Made by a program: the position numbers and the translations under genes
In this document: in pieces, positions 35,911 through 47,960 of the stretch
Numbering within the stretch: position 1 is the stretch's first letter
Layout of the letters: each line of letters begins with the position of its first letter
Notes under the pieces: model-generated
Told to the model about the DNA's origin: nothing
The model's input: the letters and a program-made list of their open reading frames with translations, nothing else
Database searches by the model: none
NCBI GenBank assembly: GCA_017403985.1
Contig: JAFRDE010000020.1
Span: forward strand, 62,001-126,000
From: Ruminococcus sp.
Lineage (GTDB): Bacteria; Bacillota; Clostridia; Oscillospirales; Acutalibacteraceae
DNA: 64,000 nt
Reading direction: 5' to 3'

Positions 35911-36696
35911 ATGTATATGCTGCTGACAGTCGATATCGGTAACACCAACATCAAGTTCGGTATCTTCCGCGAAAATGAGCTGATCCGTACGCTGACCATC
36001 TCCTGCAACAAGGCGAAAACCGCCGATGAATACGGCGTGGAGCTCTACTCGCTGATCCGCGTAATGGGCATCCACCGCGAAGATTTCTCGGGTTGTATCA
36101 TCAGCTCTGTCGTTCCGCTCGTCACCACCCGCATCGAGGACGCCGTCCGCGAGCTGCTCGGCGTGGAGCCGCTGATCGTCGGCCCCGGCGTGAAGACCGG
36201 GCTGAACATCCGCATCGAAGACCCGTCCACCTTAGGCGCCGATCAGGTATGCGCCTGCGTCGCGGCGAACGCCGGCGGCAAAGCGCCCATGATCGTTATC
36301 AGCATGGGTACGGCGACGGTATGGTGCGTCATCGACCGCAACGGCAGTATGATCGGCTGTCCGATCGCTCCCGGCGTTTCCGTTTCTCTCGAAGCGCTGA
36401 CCAAGAATACGGCGCTGCTGCAGGACGTCGCCTTCACCGCTCCCGACTCGGTCATCGGCAAGAACACCGATAAGAGTATCCGCGCGGGCGTGGTATGGGG
36501 CACCGTATGCATGATCGACGGCATGATCGACCGGATCGAAAAGGAGCTGGGCGAAAAAAGCACGATCCTCGCGACCGGCGGCTTAGCCAACAAGATCATT
36601 CGCTACTGCGAGCATGATATCACGATCAACGAGAACCTGATCCTCGAAGGACTCAGGCTGATCTATGAAAGAAATAAAAAAGGCTCCCTTTCCTAA
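35911..36696 (+). CDS. coaX: Type III pantothenate kinase
   Basis: This 261-residue enzyme makes 4'-phosphopantothenate, the first step of coenzyme A synthesis, and is not feedback-inhibited in this type. It shows LLTVDIGNTNIKFGIF (phosphate-binding DxGNT), the substrate region GPGVKTGLNIRIEDP and the ASKHA motif VISMGTATVW. The usual GADR is GADQ here. Start is either the ATG at 35911 or that at 35917, both after AAAGGAG. The C-terminal KKGSLS and stop come from a dispersed repeat. A putative pantothenate S component follows. Confidence 0.9.
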   Translation: MYMLLTVDIGNTNIKFGIFRENELIRTLTISCNKAKTADEYGVELYSLIRVMGIHREDFSGCIISSVVPLVTTRIEDAVRELLGVEPLIVGPGVKTGLNIRIEDPSTLGADQVCACVAANAGGKAPMIVISMGTATVWCVIDRNGSMIGCPIAPGVSVSLEALTKNTALLQDVAFTAPDSVIGKNTDKSIRAGVVWGTVCMIDGMIDRIEKELGEKSTILATGGLANKIIRYCEHDITINENLILEGLRLIYERNKKGSLS

Positions 36697-36828
36697 GGGA
36701 GCTGTCGCCATAGGCGGCTGAGGGTTGACTCGCTGCAATTGGATGGCTGTTTCGGTATTCATCTCTTCAAACGCAGCAACCCTCCGCCCCTTCGGGGCAC
36801 CCCCTTAGAAAAGGGAGGCTTTAACTGC
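36680..36828. repeat. AAGGCTCCCTTT-family inverted-repeat element
   Basis: About 149 bp with ends AAGGCTCCCTTTCCTAAGGG..GAGGGTTG and CAACCCTCCGCC..CCCTTAGAAAAGGGAGGC, forming long imperfect terminal inverted repeats. Its left end supplies the last codons and the TAA of coaX. Related pieces are at 59179 and 59738. Confidence 0.8.
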
Positions 36829-36901
36829 ATATCGATCCTTACGGATTTGATATAAATATTGCGCTTCATCCATATTTTTGGAGAGGCAGCAGGAGGTTAT
36901 T

Positions 36902-37501
36902 ATGTCAAACACAAGTAAATCGAACACCTACCGTCTGACGGGACTGGGAACCTTGACAGCTATCATCATTGTGCTGCAGATATTCACCACCTTCGTCCGT
37001 TTCGGTCCGTTCTCCATCACCCTCGCGCTGATACCCATCGTGGTCGGCGCGGCAATGTACGGCAAAGGCGCCGGCGCTTACTTAGGCGCGGTATTCAGCG
37101 TGGTCGTCGTGATCATGTGCATCACGGGCGGCGACCTCGGCGGCGCGATGGTCTGGGCGGCGAATCCCTTTATGTGCGTCGTCATGTGCATGCTCAAGGG
37201 TACCGCGGCAGGCTTTTTGGCGGGTCTGATGTATCAGCTCGTCGCTCCGAAAAATCAGCTCGTCGGCGTGATCTTAGCGGCGCTGATCTCCCCCATCGCC
37301 AACACCGGCATCTTCATCATCGGCATGCTGCTGTTCTTCCGTGAAACGCTCGCGGCATGGGCAGGCGGCTCTGATCTGCTGACCTACATCATCCTCGGTC
37401 TGACCGGCGTGAACTTCCTCGTCGAGTTAGGCGTGAACATCGTGCTCAGCCCGATCGTCGTGAAAATCATCGAAGCGGTGAGAAAGACGAGCAGAGCGTA
37501 A
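36902..37501 (+). CDS. ECF transporter S component, probably for pantothenate
   Basis: The ATG at 36902 (CAGGAGGTTATT upstream) gives a 199-residue protein with about six helices and the S-component look: LGTLTAIIIVLQIFTTFVRFGPFSITLALIPIVVGAAMYG and the AAxxG-rich third helix. S components capture a vitamin and share the EcfAA'T energizing module, encoded elsewhere. Its position right after pantothenate kinase suggests pantothenate as ligand (PanT-like), an inference from context. A hairpin terminator inside the following modular repeat (37662-37697) ends the unit. Confidence 0.85.
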   Translation: MSNTSKSNTYRLTGLGTLTAIIIVLQIFTTFVRFGPFSITLALIPIVVGAAMYGKGAGAYLGAVFSVVVVIMCITGGDLGGAMVWAANPFMCVVMCMLKGTAAGFLAGLMYQLVAPKNQLVGVILAALISPIANTGIFIIGMLLFFRETLAAWAGGSDLLTYIILGLTGVNFLVELGVNIVLSPIVVKIIEAVRKTSRA

Positions 37502-37502
37502 G

Positions 37503-37769
37503 AGTTAGGAATGAGGAGTTAGGAGTTAGGAATTGACGGCGGGCGCTGCCCGCACCCATTCTAAGTGACCAGTGTCAAGTGACCAGTGGTTAGTTGAATC
37601 AGGCGGGACACCCGCACCTGATTTGTATAACATCTAACAGAATATGTATCTTACAGTAATAACGCTTGCAGTTCATAAAGGGCTGCAAGCGTTTTTTATA
37701 TGCCTATAAAATTGTATGAGCGCAGCGAGAAACCGAAACTCCTCACTCCTAACTCCTCACTCTTAACTA
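37503..37769. repeat. Modular repeat with central terminator hairpin, copy 1 (inverted)
   Basis: It begins with AGTTAGGAATGAGGAGTTAG strings and a GGCGGGCGCTGCCCGCACCC block and ends with CTCCTAACTCC-type strings. The centre has ACGCTTGCAG-N11-CTGCAAGCGT followed by TTTTTT (37662-37697). The GC block is reversed relative to the other copies. No gene lies here. Confidence 0.75.
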
Positions 37770-38498
37770 AATAACTATTCCTCCATTAACGCCTAAAACC
37801 TGCCCAGTGATAAACTTCGCCTTAGTGCTCGCGAGGAACACGACCGCGTCGGCAATGTCCCCGGGCGTACCGAGGGCGTTCAGCGGCGTTTCCTCTTTCA
37901 ATGCGGCGAGATCGTCGTCCGTGTACTCCGCCATCATATCGGTCATGATCACTCCCGGCGACACCGCGTTGATGCAGATTCCGGAGGGTCCGACCTCCTT
38001 GGCGAGCGCCTTCGTCAGTCCGATCACGCCCGCTTTCGCCGCGGAATAGGCGGCCTCGCAGGACGCGCCGACCTCACCCCACATCGAGGCGATATTGACG
38101 ATCGCACCGCTGTGGGCGAGGATCATATCCTTCAGTGCTTCGCGGCAGCAGTAAAACGTACCGCTGAGGTCGGTATCGATCAGGCGCTTCCACTCGTCGT
38201 CGGTCAAATCGGTCAGCAGTCCGGTGTGGGCGATACCGGCGTTGTTGACGAGGACATCAACCGAGCCCAGCTCCCTGCGGACGGCTTCAAACATCTCTTT
38301 CACCTGCGCGCTGTCGCCGACGTCCGCGCATACGGCAAAAGCCCTCGCGCCGAGGGCTTTTATTTCAGTCACCAATTGATTCGCTTTTTCTTCGCTGCGG
38401 CAGTAATTTATCGCGACATCATAGCCTTCCCTTGCGAAAGCGAGGGCGCACGCGGCGCCGATACCGCGCGAGGCGCCGGTGATCAGTACTACAGACAT
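37767..38498 (-). CDS. Short-chain dehydrogenase/reductase (FabG or EF-P aminopentanone reductase type)
   Basis: This 243-residue Rossmann enzyme has the NADP motif TGASRGIG (7-14), NNAG, the catalytic Ser in NIASMWGEVGAS and YSAAK. C-terminal FITGQVLGVNGGIVI is normal for FabG-like proteins. The block MWGEVGASCEAAYSAAKAGV also fits the clade annotated as elongation factor P 5-aminopentanone reductase (YmfI). No fatty-acid genes are adjacent, which weakly favours the latter. The start is separated from trkH by a 14-bp tandem repeat. Confidence 0.85.
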   Translation of the reverse strand: MSVVLITGASRGIGAACALAFAREGYDVAINYCRSEEKANQLVTEIKALGARAFAVCADVGDSAQVKEMFEAVRRELGSVDVLVNNAGIAHTGLLTDLTDDEWKRLIDTDLSGTFYCCREALKDMILAHSGAIVNIASMWGEVGASCEAAYSAAKAGVIGLTKALAKEVGPSGICINAVSPGVIMTDMMAEYTDDDLAALKEETPLNALGTPGDIADAVVFLASTKAKFITGQVLGVNGGIVI

Positions 38499-38520
38499 AG
38501 TCAGAACCCCTTTTTAAGAG

Positions 38521-38562
38521 TTTCGAGTTGGTAGTTTCGAGTTGGTAGTTTCGAGTTGGAAA
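38521..38562. repeat. Three tandem copies of a 14-bp unit
   Basis: TTTCGAGTTGGTAG is repeated at 38521, 38535 and 38549, the last changed in its final bases. It lies between the SDR start and the trkH stop. Confidence 0.85.
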
Positions 38563-38576
38563 ACTACAAACTAATC

Positions 38577-40031
38577 TTAATTCTTCCTCCAAGCAGAGGG
38601 GATAAAGATCAGCAGGAACGGATACAGCTCCAGTCTGCCCGCGAGCATATTGAAACAGAAAACGATCTTCGAGAACACGGAAAAGCCCGCGTAGTTGCCG
38701 GTCGAGCCGACGACGTTCATACCGGGACCGGTGTTGTTCAGCGTCGCCAGTACGCTCGAAAAGCTCGTCATAAAATCATAGCCGTTCAGCGAAATCAGGA
38801 TCGTCGTGACGATGATGATCGCCATATAGATGGCAAAAAACACGCTGACGGAACGGGACACCTCGTGGGTGATCTTCTTTTGATCCATCTTGACGGTCTG
38901 GACGGTGCGCGGGTGCAGGATCAGCGTGAATTCCTTCCTGATACCCTTGAGCAACAGGATAAAGCGCGATACCTTCAAGCCGCCGCCGGTCGATCCGGCA
39001 CAGGCGCCGATACAGGTCGCGATCAATACCAGCGTTTTTGAAAACTCTGGCCATGTATTGACGTCCGTCGTCGCCATTCCCGTCGAGGATTCGATCGAGG
39101 TGACGTAGAAAAAGCTCTGGTGGATCGAGTTGTACAGGCTGTCGCCGTAGATATGATGCGTATACAGATCGGCGGCGATCAGACCGGTGATCAAGAAAAC
39201 AATTCCGAAATAGACCCACATCTCCTCGCTTTTGACCACCTGTTTGAAGCGGCGGAAAAGGATCAGGATATAGATATAAAAGTTGACGCCGAACAGCATC
39301 ATAAAGACAGCCACAACCGTCTGCAGATACGGGCTGAAGCTCGCCATGCTGTCGTTGTATACCATAAAGCCGCCGGTACCGGCAGTAGAGAACGAGGTGG
39401 TGACCGCATCAAAGATACTCATGCCGCCGCACAGCAGCAGGATACATTCGAGCAGGGTCAGCCCGCCGTAGATCCCGTACAGCAGCGCCGCGTAATTACG
39501 CAGCTTGGGGATGCTTTTGCTGACGGAAGGACCGGTGGACTCCGCCTTCATCAGGTTGATGTTCTGGGTGCCGCCCAGACGCGGGATGATCGCGAGCAGG
39601 AACACGACGACGCCCATACCGCCTAAGAAATGGGAAAAGCTGCGCCAGAACAGCATACAGCGCGGCAGATGCTCGATCTCGGTGAGGATGGTCGCACCGG
39701 TAGTGGTGAAGCCGGAGATCGTCTCGAACACCGCATCCACAAAATGAGGGATCGTGCGCGACCACCAGAGCGGCAGGCATCCTGCGATCGACAGCACCAG
39801 CCACGACAGCGCCGTTGCCGCAAAGCCGTCCTTGAGGTGCATGACGTTGTTTTTCGGCTTTTTGAACACCAGCAGAGCGCCCAGTATCAGCAGCGTAACG
39901 CCGACATAAAAGAAATATTTCATGAAGTGCCATTCCCGGTAGATCAGACCGACCACGGTCGAAATCTGCATCGCAGCGCCTTCGACCAGCAGCACCCATC
40001 CCAAAATATAACTTATCAATCGCTTGTTCAT
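38577..40031 (-). CDS. trkH: Potassium uptake protein TrkH/KtrB family
   Basis: This 484-residue membrane channel has the four pore repeats of Trk/Ktr proteins. Selectivity-loop segments TTTGATI, TAGTGGF, SSTGMATT and NNTGPGMN are all seen, giving one glycine filter position each. It imports K+ under control of the cytosolic TrkA ring, encoded 136 bp upstream on the same strand. Length is normal. Confidence 0.95.
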   Translation of the reverse strand: MNKRLISYILGWVLLVEGAAMQISTVVGLIYREWHFMKYFFYVGVTLLILGALLVFKKPKNNVMHLKDGFAATALSWLVLSIAGCLPLWWSRTIPHFVDAVFETISGFTTTGATILTEIEHLPRCMLFWRSFSHFLGGMGVVVFLLAIIPRLGGTQNINLMKAESTGPSVSKSIPKLRNYAALLYGIYGGLTLLECILLLCGGMSIFDAVTTSFSTAGTGGFMVYNDSMASFSPYLQTVVAVFMMLFGVNFYIYILILFRRFKQVVKSEEMWVYFGIVFLITGLIAADLYTHHIYGDSLYNSIHQSFFYVTSIESSTGMATTDVNTWPEFSKTLVLIATCIGACAGSTGGGLKVSRFILLLKGIRKEFTLILHPRTVQTVKMDQKKITHEVSRSVSVFFAIYMAIIIVTTILISLNGYDFMTSFSSVLATLNNTGPGMNVVGSTGNYAGFSVFSKIVFCFNMLAGRLELYPFLLIFIPSAWRKN

Positions 40032-40069
40032 GGTTTTCTCCTATAAAACAGCCTGTTATGCAAGGCGGC

Positions 40070-40155
40070 AGAATGCTCCCGCCTTTGCTCTGCTACGCTT
40101 TTATAGTTTATCTGACAGAAATGTTTCGGCGGGAGCAAGCTCCCGCCCTACGAAT
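40070..40155. repeat. Inverted-repeat remnant between trkA and trkH
   Basis: AGAATGCTCCCGCC and GGCGGGAGCAAGCTCCCGCCCTAC with an inner CTGACAGAAATGTTTC that resembles the interior of the GTAGGGACG element at 31635. It is probably a diverged copy. Confidence 0.55.
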
Positions 40156-40167
40156 GGTTTCTATGAT

Positions 40168-41526
40168 TTATTTCAATATATCTCTCAGGTCGGACAGACC
40201 CTTATGCTTGGTGATGACGATGACTCTGTCACCCGGTTCGATGGTGTCGCCGCCGCCGGGCATAATCACTCTGCCGCCGCGGCTGATACATACGATCTGC
40301 AGATCGTTTTTGAGATTCAGCTTTGACAGCGGCACGCCGGTCACCGCACTGCTTTCACGCACGATGAACTCCAGCGCCTCGGCGCGGTCGCCGTTCACCT
40401 TGTACATGGTCTCGACGTTGTTGCCGACGGCGTTCTGCATGCCGCGGACATAGCGGACGATCGACTCGCCGGTCAGCTGCTTGGGACGGATCACACTGTC
40501 GAGCGGCAGGGTGTCCACCACGGAGCTGAATTTGAGGTTCCCGAGCTCGGTGACGACCTTCGCCTTGGGATTCACCTTTTTAACGTACAGTGACGCGAGC
40601 AGATTCTCTTCGTCGGTATCCATCAGGCATACCACGCCGTCCGCGCGCTCGATATGCTCACTCAAAAGCAGATCCTCATCCATCGCGTCGGCGTTGATGA
40701 TCATCACGCCGTCAAGCCCTTCGGAAAGCTCCTCACAGCGGTGGGGATCCTTCTCGATAATCTTTACGTTGACGCCCGCGACGCGCAGGATCTTCGCCAG
40801 ATAGAAGCCGATCTTGCTGCCGCCGAGGATATAGACAGAACGACCTTTATTAGAAATCGTGCCGAGCTGACGGAGCAGCTTCGCCGCCGCGCCGGCAGGC
40901 GCGACAAAGGACACCATGTCGTCGGTATGAAGAACAAAATCGCCGGTGGGGATATGGACGTCGCCGTCGCGCTCGACAAAGACGATGCGTACCATGCCTT
41001 TAAGCAGCGACGCACAGTCCGCGACGCGCTTGCCCGCGATGGGAGAGCTGTCGGTCAGGCGGATCTTGATGAAATCGACCATACCCTTGGCGAAGGAGCT
41101 GATCTTGATAGCGCCGGGATATTTCACCAGACGCGCGATCTCGCTCGCGCAGGTATACTCGGGATTGATCGCCAGCGTCAGCTTCAGATCGTCCTTGACG
41201 ATCTCAACGTCGTTGATATACTCGGGGTTGCGCACGCGCGCGATGGTCGACGGTACGCCCGCGTTCTTGGCAAGCAGGCAGGTGTAGAGGTTCAGCTCGT
41301 CGGTAGGGGTGACCGCGATCAGCAGATCGCAGTTCTCGATCTCCGCCTCGTGCAGGACGCTGTAGGTAGCGCCGTTGCCTTCGATCGCCATGACGTTCTG
41401 GGTATCGGTAAGCCTTTCCAGCGCCTCGACGTTCTCATCGATCACGGTGATGGCATGACCTTCCATATTCAGCTGTTCCGCGATCGAGCGGCCCACGCGA
41501 CCGCAGCCTACGATAATGATATTCAT
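40168..41526 (-). CDS. trkA: Trk system potassium uptake regulator TrkA
   Basis: This 452-residue peripheral protein has two RCK units. Each starts with a nucleotide-binding Rossmann motif, MNIIIVGCGRVGRSIAEQL (1-19) and VYILGGSKIGFYLAKIL (about 225-245), and each ends with a TrkA_C domain. The last reads VISRGGRVIMPGGGDTIEPG. NAD(H) or ATP/ADP binding gates TrkH. GAGGT precedes the ATG and a sigma-A promoter lies at 41572-41600. Confidence 0.95.
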   Translation of the reverse strand: MNIIIVGCGRVGRSIAEQLNMEGHAITVIDENVEALERLTDTQNVMAIEGNGATYSVLHEAEIENCDLLIAVTPTDELNLYTCLLAKNAGVPSTIARVRNPEYINDVEIVKDDLKLTLAINPEYTCASEIARLVKYPGAIKISSFAKGMVDFIKIRLTDSSPIAGKRVADCASLLKGMVRIVFVERDGDVHIPTGDFVLHTDDMVSFVAPAGAAAKLLRQLGTISNKGRSVYILGGSKIGFYLAKILRVAGVNVKIIEKDPHRCEELSEGLDGVMIINADAMDEDLLLSEHIERADGVVCLMDTDEENLLASLYVKKVNPKAKVVTELGNLKFSSVVDTLPLDSVIRPKQLTGESIVRYVRGMQNAVGNNVETMYKVNGDRAEALEFIVRESSAVTGVPLSKLNLKNDLQIVCISRGGRVIMPGGGDTIEPGDRVIVITKHKGLSDLRDILK

Positions 41527-41571
41527 GGTTTACCTCATCGATCAATCGATCGTTGTCTTAGAAGTACCCAT

Positions 41572-41600
41572 ATTTTACATCAACCGATTTTCAAAATCAA
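41572..41600 (-). promoter_or_regulatory. Sigma-A promoter of trkA-trkH
   Basis: Minus-strand TTGATT (41600-41595) and TAAAAT (41577-41572) with a 17-bp spacer. Confidence 0.6.
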
Positions 41601-41665
41601 TATCATAATAGAAATATATCTCCGTTTGTTTACAATTTTTTCTTTATTTTTCCCGTATACTATGT

Positions 41666-41709
41666 TATAATGCGATTATATAATGGGATATTATAGGGGT
41701 TCGACCCCT
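41666..41709 (+). promoter_or_regulatory. secA -10 box and leader hairpin
   Basis: TATAAT at 41666-41671 lacks a good -35 match. The leader has AGGGGT-TCG-ACCCCT at 41695-41709, 25 bp before the start codon, possibly affecting secA translation. Confidence 0.4.
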
Positions 41710-41734
41710 GTTTCCTGCTGAAAGGAAGGTTACT

Positions 41735-44626
41735 ATGGGTTTATTCAAGACGCTTTTCGGCGATTACTCCGCGCGCGAGCTCAAGCGCATCAGGCCGATC
41801 TGCGATAAGGTCCTCGCTTTGGAGGACAAATACTCGAAAATGAGTGAAAAAGAGCTGAAGGCTCAGACCAATGTATTGAAGGAACGCCTGCAAAACGGCG
41901 AGACCACCGACGACATCCTGCCCGACGCCTTCGCGGTATGCCGCGAGGCAAGCTGGCGCGTACTCGGTATGAAGCACTTCCCCGTACAGGTCATCGGCGG
42001 CATCGTCCTGCATCAGGGACGCATCGCAGAGATGAAGACCGGTGAAGGTAAAACGCTGGTAGCGACCCTGCCCGCCTACCTCAACGGCCTGACCGGCGAG
42101 GGCGTACACATCGTCACCGTCAACGACTATCTGGCAAAGCGCGACTCTGAGTGGATGGGTAAACTGTACCGTTACTTGGGTCTTACCGTGGGTCTGATCA
42201 TTCACGACGTTCCTGCCAACGAGCGAAAAGCGATGTATGAGGCGGATATCACCTACGGCACGAACAACGAGCTGGGCTTTGACTATCTGCGCGACAACAT
42301 GGTCGTGTACAAGGAGCAGAAGGTCCAGCGCAATCATGCGTTCGCCATCGTCGACGAGGTCGACTCCATCCTCATCGATGAAGCGCGTACCCCGCTGATC
42401 ATCTCCGGCAAGGGCGACAAGGCGAGCGACCTCTACGAGCGCGCCGATCAGCTCGCCCGCACCATGAAAAAATACGTTTTCACCGAAACGGACGCGAAAG
42501 AGGATCTGGAGGAATTCTATCAGGAGAACAACATCGACTACATCGTCGACGAAAAGGCTCACACCGCCACCCTCACCCAGCTGGGTGTAAAAAAAGCGGA
42601 AGGCTTCTTCGGTCTGGAGAACCTCTCCGACCCCGATAACGTCACCATCCAGCACCACGTCAACCAGGCGATCAAAGCCCACGGCTGCATGAAGAACGAG
42701 GTCAACTACGTCGTCAAGGACGGCGAGGTCATCATCGTCGACGAGTTCACCGGCCGTTTGATGTACGGCAGACGCTACAACGAGGGTCTGCATCAGGCGA
42801 TCGAAGCCAAAGAGGGCGTCAAGGTCGAAAGCGAATCTAAAACTCTCGCCACCATCACCTTCCAGAACTTCTTCCGTCTGTACGGTAAGCTGTCCGGCAT
42901 GACCGGTACCGCCAAGACCGAGGAAGAAGAGTTCCAGGAGATCTACAAGCTCGACGTCGTCGAGATCCCCACCAACAAGGAAGTTATCCGTCAGGATATG
43001 CAGGACGCCATCTACCGCACCGAGCGCGGCAAGTTCAATGCGATCATCGAAGAGATCAAAAGAGCGCACGAAAAGGGACAGCCCGTGCTGGTCGGTACCA
43101 TCTCCATCGAAAAGAGCGAACAGCTCGCCAAGCTGCTGAAGAAAACGGGTATTCCACATAACGTCCTGAACGCAAAACACCATGAAAAGGAAGCGGAGAT
43201 CGTCGCGCAGGCAGGTAAATTCGGCGCCGTCACCATCGCCACCAACATGGCGGGCCGCGGTACCGATATCGTCTTAGGCGGCAACGCCGAATACATGGCG
43301 AAAGCACAGCTGAGAAAAGACGGCTACGACGACGAAGTCATCGCCGAGGCGACCGGCTTCGCGGACACCGACGACGAGTTGATCAAGGAAGCGCGTCAGA
43401 AATATCAGGAATACTACGACAGCCATAAAGAAGAGATCGGCGTGGAAGCGGACAAGGTCCGCGCCGCGGGCGGTCTGTACATCATCGGTACCGAGCGCCA
43501 TGAGAGCCGCCGTATCGACAACCAGCTGCGCGGCCGTTCCGGCCGTCAGGGCGACCCCGGTATGAGCAAGTTCTTCCTCTCGTGCGAGGACGACCTCATG
43601 CGCATCTTCGGCGGCGAGCGGATGGCAATGATCCTCGACCGCATGAACGTCGACGAGGATCAGCCCATCGAAGCCAAGATGCTGACCAATATCGTGGAAA
43701 GCTCCCAGCAGAAGGTCGAAAGCCGCAACTTCGCGATCCGTAAATCCGTCCTCGACTACGACGACGTCATGAACCGCCAGCGCGAGATCATCTACGGTCA
43801 GCGCAATCAGGTGCTCGACGGTGAGGACGTTCACGACACCGTCGTAAAGATGGTGACCGATACCATCGAGACCAACGTCAACATGTTCTGCGCCGATGAC
43901 GTTCTGAAAGAAGAATGGAACCTCGCGGGTCTTAACGAGCTGTATCGCGGCTGGCTGATCGACGACGACAACCGTTTCAGGCACAGGAACACCGCCGATA
44001 AGGACAGAGCGGATATCGTCAGGGAGCTGCAGGACAGAGCGATGAAGCTCTACGGTGAGAACGAAGAGCTCGTCGGCAGCGACACCATGCGCGAGATGGA
44101 GCGCATCTACCTCTTGAAGAACGTCGACATCTACTGGATGGATCATATCGACAACATGGATCAATTAAAGCAGGGCATCCGCCTGCGCGCCTACGGTCAG
44201 CGCGACCCGGTCGTCGAATACCGTATCGAAGGCTTCGATATGTTCGACGAGATGATCGAGACCATCAAGCAGGAAACCGCCAAGATGATCCTCGTCGCTC
44301 CCAAGCGCGTGTATGAGATCCAGAAAAAGCGCGAAGAGATCGAAGCAAAGCGCAGAGAGATGGAAGCGCAGGCGGCGGCAGCCCATCAGGTCGTCCTCAA
44401 GACAGAGGAAGATCGAAAGCCCAAGCCCTCTGCCATTGAGTTAGGTCTCAAGCGTGAGCAGGTCGCAAAACCGGTGGAATTCTCGGGCGACGGCACCGTT
44501 TCCGGCAACAAGACCGTTGTCAACAAGAAGAAAAAGCCCGGTCCCAACGACCCCTGCTGGTGCGGCTCGGGCAAAAAATACAAGAAATGTCATAAACCGA
44601 TAGATGAGGGATATCAAAGTGAGTAA
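41735..44626 (+). CDS. secA: Preprotein translocase ATPase SecA
   Basis: This 963-residue motor drives secretory proteins through SecYEG. Walker A is MKTGEGKT (100-107), followed by the DEAD-like [20 protein letters not shown], the preprotein crosslinking domain, helicase motifs [10 protein letters not shown] and [10 protein letters not shown], and the C-terminal zinc motif [13 protein letters not shown] that binds SecB or ribosomes. AAAGGAAGG precedes the ATG. The stop overlaps the start of gltX, an unusual partner for secA that couples the two genes. Confidence 0.98.
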   Translation: MGLFKTLFGDYSARELKRIRPICDKVLALEDKYSKMSEKELKAQTNVLKERLQNGETTDDILPDAFAVCREASWRVLGMKHFPVQVIGGIVLHQGRIAEMKTGEGKTLVATLPAYLNGLTGEGVHIVTVNDYLAKRDSEWMGKLYRYLGLTVGLIIHDVPANERKAMYEADITYGTNNELGFDYLRDNMVVYKEQKVQRNHAFAIVDEVDSILIDEARTPLIISGKGDKASDLYERADQLARTMKKYVFTETDAKEDLEEFYQENNIDYIVDEKAHTATLTQLGVKKAEGFFGLENLSDPDNVTIQHHVNQAIKAHGCMKNEVNYVVKDGEVIIVDEFTGRLMYGRRYNEGLHQAIEAKEGVKVESESKTLATITFQNFFRLYGKLSGMTGTAKTEEEEFQEIYKLDVVEIPTNKEVIRQDMQDAIYRTERGKFNAIIEEIKRAHEKGQPVLVGTISIEKSEQLAKLLKKTGIPHNVLNAKHHEKEAEIVAQAGKFGAVTIATNMAGRGTDIVLGGNAEYMAKAQLRKDGYDDEVIAEATGFADTDDELIKEARQKYQEYYDSHKEEIGVEADKVRAAGGLYIIGTERHESRRIDNQLRGRSGRQGDPGMSKFFLSCEDDLMRIFGGERMAMILDRMNVDEDQPIEAKMLTNIVESSQQKVESRNFAIRKSVLDYDDVMNRQREIIYGQRNQVLDGEDVHDTVVKMVTDTIETNVNMFCADDVLKEEWNLAGLNELYRGWLIDDDNRFRHRNTADKDRADIVRELQDRAMKLYGENEELVGSDTMREMERIYLLKNVDIYWMDHIDNMDQLKQGIRLRAYGQRDPVVEYRIEGFDMFDEMIETIKQETAKMILVAPKRVYEIQKKREEIEAKRREMEAQAAAAHQVVLKTEEDRKPKPSAIELGLKREQVAKPVEFSGDGTVSGNKTVVNKKKKPGPNDPCWCGSGKKYKKCHKPIDEGYQSE

Positions 44627-46067
44627 GGTCAGAACAAGATTCGCGCCCAGTCCGACGGGCTTCATGCACGTCGGCAACCTGAGAACGGCGCTGTATGAAT
44701 ATTTAGTCGCGAAAAGTCAGGACGGTACCTTCGTCCTGCGTATCGAGGACACCGATCAGGAACGCTATGTCGAAGGCGCGATAGACGTGATCTACAAAAC
44801 GCTCGAGGCCGCGGGTCTCAAGCACGACGAAGGTCCCGATATCGGCGGCGATTACGGTCCCTATGTCCAGAGCGAACGCATGGACATGTACCTCCCCTAC
44901 GCCGAACAGTTGATCAAAGAGGGCAAGGCGTACCGCTGTTTCTGCACCAAAGAGAGATTGGAAAAAATCCAGAACGAAACCGTCGGCGGCGGCTACGACC
45001 GTCACTGCCGCGATCTTTCCGAAGAAGAGATTCAGGCGAACCTTGACGCGGGCGTTCCTTACGTTATCCGTCAGAAGATGCCGATCGAGGGCTCAACCAC
45101 CTTCACCGACGCCGTTTTCGGCGAGATCACCGTAGACAACAGCGAGCTGCAGGACCAGATATTGATCAAACAGGACGGCTTTCCGACCTACAACTTCGCT
45201 AACGTCATCGACGACCACACCATGGGCATCACCCATGTCGTGCGCGGAAGCGAGTACCTCAGTTCTACGCCGAAATACAATCTGCTTTATGAGGCGTTCG
45301 GCTGGGAGATCCCGATCTATGTCCACTTACCGCTGATCAACGGTAAGAACCCGGACGGGACCGTATCGAAGCTCAGTAAACGTCACGGCTCCACGAGCTT
45401 TGAGGGGCTTGTCACAGAAGGCTACCTGCCCGAGGCAATCATCAATTATATCGCCCTGCTCGGCTGGTGCCCCAAGGACAACCGCGAGCTTTTTACGCTT
45501 GAGGAGCTGGTTGAAGTCTTTGATATCGACGGCATCAGCAAGAGTCCGTCCGTATTCGACTACGACAAGCTGGATTGGTTCAACAGCGAATATATCAAGG
45601 CGATGGACGACGAGAAATTTATCGCTCTCTGCACACCGTTTTTCAAAGAGGTGCTGGGCGATAAGGAGCTCGATTACAGCAAGCTTGCCGCCATCCTCAA
45701 GCAGCGCGTCATCAAGCTGACCGATATTCCGGAAAAGATCGATTTCTTTGCCGCTCTGCCGGAGTATGATAAAGAGCTGTTCTACAACAAAAAGAGCAAG
45801 ACCAACGCCGAGAACGCTCCCGTCATGCTCCAAGCGGTCTACGACGAACTCAAAGCCCTGCCCGAATGGAACCACGACGCCATCCACGAGGCGCTGATCA
45901 ACCTCGCACAGAAGTTAGAGGTCAAGAACGGCACGGTCATGTGGCCGGCGCGTATCGCCGCGGCGGGCAAGACCGTCACCCCCGGCGGCGCGATCGAGAT
46001 CCTCGATATTCTCGGACGCGAAGAAAGCCTGCGCAGAATGGAGATAGGGCTGGAGAAACTGAGATAA
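44619..46067 (+). CDS. gltX: Glutamyl-tRNA synthetase
   Basis: This class I synthetase of 482 residues charges tRNA-Glu. The HIGH-like motif is [14 protein letters not shown] and the KMSKS-like motif is KLSKRHG. I choose the GTG at 44619, 8 nt after GAGGG (44606-44610) and overlapping the secA stop; the in-frame ATG at 44604 lacks a site. The next synthetase gene, glnS, means that Gln-tRNA can be made directly and GltX need not be non-discriminating. Confidence 0.95.
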   Translation: MSKVRTRFAPSPTGFMHVGNLRTALYEYLVAKSQDGTFVLRIEDTDQERYVEGAIDVIYKTLEAAGLKHDEGPDIGGDYGPYVQSERMDMYLPYAEQLIKEGKAYRCFCTKERLEKIQNETVGGGYDRHCRDLSEEEIQANLDAGVPYVIRQKMPIEGSTTFTDAVFGEITVDNSELQDQILIKQDGFPTYNFANVIDDHTMGITHVVRGSEYLSSTPKYNLLYEAFGWEIPIYVHLPLINGKNPDGTVSKLSKRHGSTSFEGLVTEGYLPEAIINYIALLGWCPKDNRELFTLEELVEVFDIDGISKSPSVFDYDKLDWFNSEYIKAMDDEKFIALCTPFFKEVLGDKELDYSKLAAILKQRVIKLTDIPEKIDFFAALPEYDKELFYNKKSKTNAENAPVMLQAVYDELKALPEWNHDAIHEALINLAQKLEVKNGTVMWPARIAAAGKTVTPGGAIEILDILGREESLRRMEIGLEKLR

Positions 46068-46089
46068 TAATGAGCGTCACTACAATCGC

Positions 46090-46210
46090 GTCATTGCGAA
46101 GCCCCATCGGGGCTGTGGCAATCCCCTTGTCGGAAATACAGTTTGATGTAAGAGAAGTGTAATACCCCTCTTTGTGGGATTGCCACGTCGCTTACGCTCC
46201 TCGCAATGAC
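46090..46210. repeat. GTCATTGCGAGG-family element, copy 5
   Basis: A 121-bp element from GTCATTGCGAAGCCCC to GCTCCTCGCAATGAC with inner GTGGCAATCCCC and GTGGGATTGCCAC, between gltX and glnS. Confidence 0.85.
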
Positions 46211-46256
46211 ATCGATAGGGTAGTTTTTGCAATACACGTAAAATGAGGGAAATACT

Positions 46257-47948
<1,692 letters not shown>

Positions 47949-47960
47949 TGCACTTCTTCT

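Noticed and set aside
41741-43183. 480-codon minus-strand open frame
   Set aside because: Antisense shadow of secA.
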